From the NCBI RefSeq assembly GCF_000485595.1, contig NW_014577398.1:69346-133345 (forward strand): a DNA stretch of 64,000 bases, in the 5' to 3' direction. A program made the translations under genes and the position numbers. The number at the start of each line of letters is the position of its first letter. The first letter of the stretch is position 1. The notes under the pieces are model-generated. The model was not told the origin of the DNA. It worked only from the letters and a program-made list of their open reading frames with translations, and made no database searches. Of this stretch, positions 56,128-64,000 are shown piece after piece. Origin of the DNA: Priapulus caudatus (Eukaryota > Priapulida > Priapulimorpha > Priapulimorphida > Priapulidae).

Positions 56128-58371
56128 CTAATAAATCACGTTAATAACAAGGTCGTGTGAATTCGCTTTTGTATTCCTGCTGCTGTGTTGTACGCATGCG
56201 AGGTGTTCATAGAACTTTGCATAATGTAGCCTATGGACCAATTAATTGTGCTAAAATTTTCTTAATAATCTCTCTTCTTAATGAGACTCAGTGAAATATT
56301 TGATGATAAAAAATATCATTTTAATTCCATTTGTATTGGTCCATATTATAGATAATATTGCAGAATTATCAATATAGCACAGAGAACAATTACGTTAAAA
56401 ACTATATGCGGCTGATCATGTATAAACCATGAGTTAAAACTGGGTGGTTCAAATTTAGATTAATTCGATTGCATTCGATGTAAATGAGCAATTTTGGAAA
56501 CTAACACTGTAAAGAACTTGAGATTATTATTATCTGAAACGACACAGAACAACATAACCATAGGACAAAATAACTTCGCTTTCACTAAATCATGCCATGC
56601 GTTTATTATATCAGTAAAATGCCATTCAACATGCATTTCTTCACCAGGCGTTTGCACAATAATTAAATTATAGTAAGTTGGTTTGGAAATGATAATCATA
56701 ACTATGTTCATAACTAAAATTACGATAATAAACCATCAAGCAATATTTTATATACACAAATGTCTTTGACATGCACGCATTAGCATGCGATAACGACTCA
56801 TGACCACATCAAACAACTTACCTAAGCATTGCAAAGTGTAATTATTTTTCTGGCATAGCCCCGTAAAGTGAAATTAGTGCATGCACATTCTTCCTTCACC
56901 CCTAAAGCGTTGACGGAATCTCCGTGGCGCACTATTTTCACACGTAGTTTTCGCAACAGACATTGGGAAATTAAAAGTGCCATAAAGCATGTTATATGTA
57001 TATATATATCCTAGCTGTCTGACATAGCGACAGTACAAGTAAACGTGCAATCTTCTAAACCAAACTATTTGGTGGACGGAGCGAGAACATTGATTGGAAA
57101 CCCACCACATAACCGGACGTGAATACGTACGTATTCTAACAAAATTATACATGCGTTCACGTATTCGAATTTTACTACAAATGCGTTCCACGTGTTCGTC
57201 TGTCAATACTGAGTATACATGAGATATAGTAATTTAAATACCCATGAAAAAATGCACAGACACTACAGAATACACTAAGACAAGCTATAGCAGCACGGTG
57301 CACACGCCCTGTGTAAGCACGCACACGCACGCACGCTGTGTAAGCACGCACACGCACGCACGCTGTGTAAGCACGAAAATAATAAATGAAAGCTTTCAAT
57401 CTCATGCTTGGATGAATGTTTTCATAGTATTTTATATCATAGGATCAGGAGTGAATAATAATATATTATCTATGATAATCTATATATGATAGCCATGATA
57501 ATCTATTATCATTCACTCCTGATAAGATGATGGAAGCCTTCAATCTCATGTTCGGATGAAGGATTTCATAATCTCTTTACTAACCTGCTTATCCGCAAGA
57601 CATCTATTCATATAACGACCACTAAACTCTTGCTTATTAGTAATTACATTAGTTTGTGTTACAAGAATGCTTTGTTCAAGCCGTGCTTCTGGTTAGATAC
57701 ATGCAAACAAAATTCTAAAATTACCCAAATTATTTGGATGCGCCATTACTTTAGTAAGCTTATTTTGAAAAATATATTTAAATAAGGGAATATTAAATTA
57801 CAGAACAACTGTATTAATAGATTCATTATGCAATGACCTATGTTAGCAGCATTACTTGATGAGTATATAAAACTACTTAGTCATAATGTAACGCATGATA
57901 ATACTCTAAATTTCATACTTTATTAGATATTTATGTTAGATATGTCACAGACTCACACATTACATAAAACAACAACACAAACAACACAGTAAGACTTCTA
58001 CAGTCAACCCATCTTAAATAAATAGATGCAATGATTTCCACAACGATAGTGTAACACCAGTTTAAACATTACAGTTGGATTGGTGAACAAACTAAAAAAT
58101 ACGTAGTGAATGTCGTTAAATCACCCAATTAGCTAATTAAATGACACACCATTCAATAATCCACACAACATTAATTGTGGTAGTCACACGTGAATTTTTT
58201 GAACCACAAATATTAGTTTTAAATCAAACACCAAACCAATCCAGTCAAATCTCAAGGCTGCAAGAGAGTGGTGGTGTCTAATTAGAACAGAGGTCTTGAT
58301 ATATACACATGCAAAGACGAGTCACACAGTGACGACACTGTATCACTGAGTAACTCGTAGCGCCATCTTAC
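56128..58371 (-). other. intron or 5' flank and start of the second duplicated unit
   Basis: 56128-57240 is AT-rich with no domain signal. A 27-bp minisatellite (gtgtaagcacgcacacgcac, then gcacgct; about three copies) occupies 57310-57376. From about 57370 the sequence repeats 48480 onward with scattered deletions. Confidence 0.6.
57310..57376. repeat. 27-bp minisatellite, ~2.5 copies
   Basis: Units of gtgtaagcacgcacacgcac plus gcacgct lie at the left edge of the second copy of the large duplication. Confidence 0.88.
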
Positions 58372-58552
58372 TTCAAGAATTTCGGCTCTTCATTCAAAGT
58401 AAGATTGCGGTATTCAATGACATAGTGTGACGGCTCGGCTCCCTTTTTGAGGACAGGCGGTTGCCAATCGACTTCGATCGAGTCATGGGTGAGAACAGTG
58501 ACACGCAGTGGACCTGTAGGCATCAGCGGCCCCTCGGACGGCTCGAGCTTCT
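58372..58552 (-). CDS. FN3 N-half exon (clean copy)
   Basis: EKLEPSEGPLMPTGPLRVTV, then SIEVDWQPPVLKKGAEPSHY and RNLTLNEEPKFLK. The GTAAGA donor is in phase 2, matching the C-half at 47469-47611. In the assembled order it lies upstream of the Ig at 55833; because it sits in a duplicated unit, its true position is probably that of 49623-49814. Confidence 0.8.
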
Positions 58553-61500
58553 CTGCAACACGCAGCACAGATACACTCCCCACTAACTAGGGTTAAAAAC
58601 GTCATTTTCTAACATTTCACAAAATAATAGCACGAAATAACCACGGTTCTTTTCAGCAATTTCAGAAGTTATTTCCTTTATGGGTGGATGGGGAGGGGGG
58701 GTAACCAATGAAGTCAATTGCATGGCATCAATTTCCCAACCTATATCCATATATGTATACAGTAAACCAATCATTAAATAATTAAATGAACTAAAATATG
58801 GCGTTCTGAACTCAATATTTAAAAGACGCAGCTAGAGTTAGATTAGATTGGCATTTAAAATATCTACATAATTATGTACATTTAATCTCTACACATAATA
58901 GAATGAATATACTACTCCTTCTCCACACCCACGGTCTTTTCGGCCTGCCATCAGCACCCTCTGTTAACGAGAATTTCAATTAAACAACAAAACTGAACTT
59001 TAAGTAAATTCTATATGCTTGTAAGTAATAAGTATGATATTACAGAAAAAATAAATCTCAGTTTGCATATATACACACGTATAAACACACTCACACACTC
59101 GCTGGGTTTTTTCTCTGTTCGCCGCACGCACAAGCGCGCACAGGCACACACATCATATAGTTATATCATGGTAAAAAATACACAGAGCGATAAGCGAATG
59201 ACATTCGCTTCTTCGAACCCACCAAATCGCTCCATAGCAAAAACAAAATTACACAAAAGCATCAAAAAAAAAATTGGAAAACATCGCTTGTCGCAGGCTG
59301 GTGATCTGCGGATGTGTGAGCTGAAAAATGCTTATGACTTATAGATTGTAACTATATAAGCTTAATATTACTCCGGAAATCTTGCAGATTGCCCTTGTTC
59401 TTGCTAACTACAGACCATAGCGTACTTCAGTACATATTTATCAAGACTCATAATAGCTATGCTATATACCTGAGTATACATATTATTATGTTTTTTTTCA
59501 ATCACTCTTGCTTATACAGTTTAAACTGTAAAGTTTATACATTTATCTTATAGTAATTTCCGTCATACAGATACTAATCTATTAAAAACCGATAATTTAT
59601 AATATTTATCTAAGTGTGACCCGGCATAAGTTTCAGGGGATACTGTGTAATTTACATAAACAAGGAAGTATACCCCAAAGGATAAAGCGACTTAACAAAT
59701 AGCTGAACTCATGATAACTTTTATGTAGATACAAGTGGCAGTGGAAGCTGGTGCGGCTAAAGAGGACAGTCCGGTGTTGGTGCCTGATCAGGTCGATGAG
59801 CGATAGACTAATACCTTAGGAAGCAGATACCACGAAAGTAACGGTGAATCAGGGCTATTTACTATCGACATCGGTGTGAGCGATCTAGCTTGCCCTGCGA
59901 GTTCCTAGAATAATTATTGTATTTGCTGGTGGCCGTTAGTCGGAGGAGGGCAGGGAATGCTGCGTCTCGTAAAAACAACGACCAAGCCCGCTTGCTCAAT
60001 GCGGAGCATACCGCTCCTAGCGAGAATGGCTCGTAAACTTCCCCCTCCCAGGCTCACCACCTCGAATCCCACTTATCAGTCAGTGCATCCCCCGCTCGCC
60101 CGCGTCGGAGTAGGAGCCCGTTGCGTTCGTGACAAAGGGTCGGTTTTTCTCGGGCGGAGACGACTGGAGAATGGCGGAACGGGGCGGTTCAGGTTAGCTC
60201 ATAGAGCCTTCGGGCATTTCGGCCATATGGCCCTTATCTCCCATTAGCTTCCTACCGCAACGGCTAATGCGCCATGCATGGGGATGAGCGCGGCAATGTG
60301 TGCCCTCAATAAGTCCTCGGTAGGCAACCAGGCTCAGTTACTGATAGGTGGTGGCAGGTGGCGGATCCTAGGGACTTGTGCGGAAAAGGAGATGCTCTGG
60401 CCAGAATAAAAGCACTTTTTTCGCCGTGCGCTTAGCTTTTTTCTTGGTGTTTTAGAGCTGCCGGGTAAGCCGATCTTAGCTGAGGGGTTGCCATCGGGGT
60501 GGCGGTGGGTCCGATGCTTGTGCTCGCCGTGTTTGGTGGTTTGAAAACGAAGGGGGATCCGGGGGACAGCGCCGCGCTCGGACCGCGCGCGACCTCGCGA
60601 CTGTGGTGTCAGATAAAGGAGGTACAAATTTGCATCAGTGAGCAGCTCCAAGTAGCACCGATGGAAACGGATAGCCAAAATGGCTTAGGTGCGAGTACAG
60701 TCCGCCGGTAGCTCAGATTTTTTCAGGCGGTGGCGGGCAACTGGGGCGGCCTCCCCGTACATGTGGTTCCTGGGGAGCGCACATATGTATATAGTAAGGC
60801 TCCTGTCTGCGGGCGACTGGGTGGGCGGAGCCGAGGCTGCGGGAGAGGAAGGGAAGTGGCCCGAGCGGCGCTAGGCGAGGGCACTATTACCTTCCAAAGA
60901 ACATAGAGAGCATAGGCCCCCAACCAACAGCATTAATGTTATTAGTTCATCACATACTAATGACAATCTACTTTCATGGCTTAATACGCTCCTTTATACT
61001 CCCTATATTGCAGTGGCATCGATGTAACAACAACGTCTCGATTCCTAAAACACAACCCGCCGTTTCGAGGACTACGTCGTGGCCGCCGCAGGTGGGAATG
61101 CTAGTAGGATCGGACGTGTAACACAATTCGACTATAAAACGAATGCTCGCGCGGAAGAAATAGTGCCCGCTCAGGCGGGCAACTAGTTGCTTCTCATAGT
61201 GTCCTGCTTGCGTTATCTTCAATGAATGTTCAATCGATTATCACTGAGCCAGCTAATAGAGTAAACGTTGTTCTTAGTGTAGCCCCCGTCTAACGGCAAT
61301 TGTTTAGCTCTCAGATTTTTGGTTATCAAGTCATGGCAAGTTTCAGTGGGGGGGGGGCACAAGAAAATTGTGGGGGGCGTGGCTCGGCCGCCGTCCCAGG
61401 GCCCCTCGTAAGCGGTACGCGGCCTCTGGTGAGTCGTGATGCTGACTGATTGGTCGAGCGCCGGTTGAGGCTTGGGAGGGAGAGGGTGTTAGCGAGTCCA

Positions 61501-63723
61501 ATACTCTCAGCCTATGAGCAGTCGTATTACGTGCAAGCCGGGTCGGTCGGTTGGTCTTAGGAGCCTCGCTATGCGCGGCCTGGAGCGACCTAGTGTCGCC
61601 GGGACAAGAGTTGAATATCGAGCGTCAAACAAGGCCGGCCCAAGTATCGCCGATAAACAGAGCACGGGTCGACCAGCAGCGAGCCATAGGTTGCTGGCTA
61701 ACTATCGACGGGAGAAGTACGCGCGGGCGGCGGGCGCTGGCTGAGCGGGCGGCGAGAAGAGGGAACAGGGTCTATTCATGCGCGCGCGGCGTACGAAACT
61801 CTGGGTGGATGGGCATGTGTGCGCGTTGAGTAAGGCACCGTCAGGCGGGTCGTGAGGTCACGAGTGCATTGAGAGAATACCACTTCATTAATAAAAGGCG
61901 CAGCCTAGCACGCCCCTGGGGGCGCGATTGCGAGCACGGTGGTGACAAGGCGATGGGATTTACTTGGCAGCAAGAGACGCGGGGCTTGTCTCGAAATATG
62001 ATAGTGGAGATTCCGGTAAGCACATGAAAAAAATGTGTGCGCACAGTATCTGATAGACGTGTTCCAGGGCGTCGAAAAGTGAGAGTACGATTTTACCGAA
62101 GCTACATTGTGTAGTGGCTGTCAAGCGTCGCCATGTTGGGTCATACGGTGCTCACTCGTTTTAGTAGGAGGCTGGTCCGCGTGGCGTCAGAACTGCTCGT
62201 CTGTGCTAAAAGAATCTGCTTGTGCTAGGTACACAGGACTGGCGGCGAAGCCCGGGTCTTAACGTGGTCAGTGCAGGAACTGCTGACAGTCGTGGATCGC
62301 GCATGGCATCGCGTGAGTCCAACTTAAGTCGCGACATGAGCTGCAGCGCTGCTAAGCGGGCGGAGTAAAACAGGTATCGCGATAGGACTAGCATGCGTGA
62401 GGCGGCGGACAGTCCAAAGCGGCGCTTTGAGAGAGGGCAACTAACGAGTCTGGCTTAGAGTTCATGGGTGGATACGCCTAGCGAAGTAGCGGAGGACGCT
62501 AACCTCACACAAAACGGCACGCGAAGAGACTCGTCGTGCAGTCACAGAATCGTCCGGGACTAGCTGTGTGCAGGTTGGGGGCGGGGCTCGGTTGGCTGTA
62601 GCTCTACGAGACTGGTGACGAAAGCCCGTCGCGCGGCTTCCGGCCGCACCGTGGTGCCCCTGACGTCTAGAGCAACGTGCGGGGGGGCGGGCTGGGGTGG
62701 CTCGCGGGGGGGTTAGGCTTCGAGTACGTGGAGTGGGAGCTAGTGACTACCAGGCGCGGGGGCGGTGAGTCGGAGGGTAGAAGCTGGCTCGCGAGGGCGC
62801 CGGCCGCGGTCGGCGGTGGGGGGCAGCCTGCGGCAGTTTAGTCGAGACGGGCGCTGATAGTAGCTGGCAGAGCTAAGAGTGCGGCGTATCTCTATACATG
62901 GATAGCGCTTAGCATTAAGGCGGGCCGCTGGGGGCGATATAAGCCGTGAGCCCATGGGGCATGCAAGGACCCAACGTACTCCAGCCAGTCAGCGACTATG
63001 TATTCCGGCAGGAAGAGGGTGGGCGGGTTGTTGTTGTGGACAAGAAACGGATTGTTGTGGTCAAGTAACAAATAAGCGGATAGTGGGGAGAGTTGTTCGA
63101 TCTTGGTCGCCTGACAAAAGGAGGCTACATGATTGACAAGTCTCGTTTGATCGGCGGTAACATTGTTACTTGACACAAGCTAGGTGTGTTTGCGGCACAA
63201 CCTCGCGCCAATTGCCGCCCGACGCCCTCACATGCGGGGAAGGATGACCGAGTAGGCGCCCGGCTTAACTGGCGCCTGCATGCAGCGGGCGCGCCGACAA
63301 AGGCGGCCGGTGTGTGAGAGTTCGCAATTCGAAGTAGTTTGTTCAAAAGAAAGGTAGCCGGCAGAGTAGGGATGGGTGCCATCTGCAACGCTAGGTAGGA
63401 GTTCAATTTAGTATCCGGCTCATAAGTAGGAGACATACTTCACTTCGGATCAGAAGCAGTAATGGGGCCGGTGAACCAGCCTAGGACTGGAGGTCGAGCG
63501 GGTATAAGATCGGAGCCAGCTGGGTAGATTGCAATGGCGCCATGTGGTCGAGTCTAGTAGCCCAGCGGCAGTTAACTGGGTAGAGCGGGCTGATAGGCCT
63601 AGCGAGGAGCCGACAGTCCGGGGCACGGTGGATGCACCTGATTGTGACGGTGTTGGGGAGGACAATCATCTACAGGTGGCTATAATTAATAGCAACTCAT
63701 CACATTTCTGCAAGTTAAGCATA
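58553..63723. other. noisy second copy of the 49.8-55.8 kb repeat region
   Basis: Markers of the first copy recur in order (for example gccctgcgagttcctagaat near 59892, a cagtccgccggtagctcag version of the hAT-like end near 60698, and a gttggtcttaggagcctcgc version near 61551) with many inserted G/C bases. No credible gene was found; open frames here are by-products of high GC. Confidence 0.65.
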
Positions 63724-63990
63724 CTAGGCCGACGAGGAGCTCAGCGGGTACCCAAGTCCCTGGCCCTGAGGAGGACGTTGAGATGGGACATTCATGAGGG
63801 GTCTGTCGTCACCCCGATTAACCGCCCCGGTGTCAAGAACGCAACCGGCGCAGTGTCCATCTTCCACGGTGTACGCAGGAGACGGGTGGCGCCCGTCCTG
63901 CTGCACATAAGGTTGCTCCCCGTCGAGCGGGAAGGACCTCTATGCTAGACGGGTTCTGGACATTCCGCCAACTTTACTGGAATAGGTAGG
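63724..63990 (-). pseudogene. badly degraded copy of the Ig exon at 55833-56127
   Basis: Starts with ggccgacgaggagctcagcg versus accgacgatgagctcagcga in the clean copy, and stays colinear to the window edge, with insertions every few bases; no frame survives. Most simply explained as uncorrected sequence. Confidence 0.6.
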
Positions 63991-64000
63991 GGGGGGGTGG

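Noticed and set aside
60690-60720. A tagctcag string resembling the D-arm of a tRNA
   Set aside because: It is the noisy version of the hAT-like end seen at 51899; no cloverleaf could be drawn.
59957-63948. Numerous 60-140-codon frames near the right edge
   Set aside because: The region is a GC-inflated, error-laden copy of transposon remnants; high GC alone lengthens open frames, and none shows a domain.

Overview
The window is animal nuclear DNA: AT-rich, intron-rich, and full of short inverted-repeat transposons (MITEs), microsatellites and minisatellites. The sequence does not fix the species. The gene content and MITE types fit a marine invertebrate, and I would not go further. Much of the window (about 8.1-13.6 kb, 22.8-26.6 kb and 48.5-64 kb) shows duplicated copies peppered with one- and two-base indels plus two N runs. 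It therefore reads as a draft assembly with poorly corrected or haplotype-duplicated segments.

The dominant feature is one giant gene on the minus strand, read from right to left. It encodes a titin/twitchin/projectin-type protein made only of immunoglobulin (Ig, I-set) and fibronectin type III (FN3) domains. I could delimit exons for about 36 domains. Most domains are split over two exons, and every module-boundary intron I could phase is phase 1. The amino-terminal part (about 43-56 kb) has Ig domains with the usual cysteine pair. The rest (43 kb to 1) is an Ig-FN3 alternation with two FN3-FN3 units and cysteine-poor Ig domains. No kinase domain, start codon or stop codon is visible, so the gene runs off the left edge and its 5' end is not secure.

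Nested in a 3.7-kb intron of that gene, on the plus strand, is a complete 260-codon gene for SPEF1/CLAMP, a calponin-homology microtubule-binding protein of cilia and flagella. Its coding region is a single exon. A likely 5' untranslated exon, an RFX X-box-like palindrome and a tandemly duplicated leader lie upstream.

Two large rearranged duplications complicate the window. First, 8.1-13.2 kb is an inverted, indel-ridden copy of about 16.0-24.4 kb, and 13.65-15.83 kb is a direct copy of 24.43-26.63 kb; the junctions fall in a 47-bp AT-rich minisatellite and inside an Ig exon. Second, 48.5-56.1 kb is repeated at 57.4-64.0 kb, and the second copy becomes very noisy and GC-inflated towards the right edge. 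These duplications decide which exons can be trusted. I found no bacterial genes, CRISPR arrays, rRNA genes or convincing tRNA genes.
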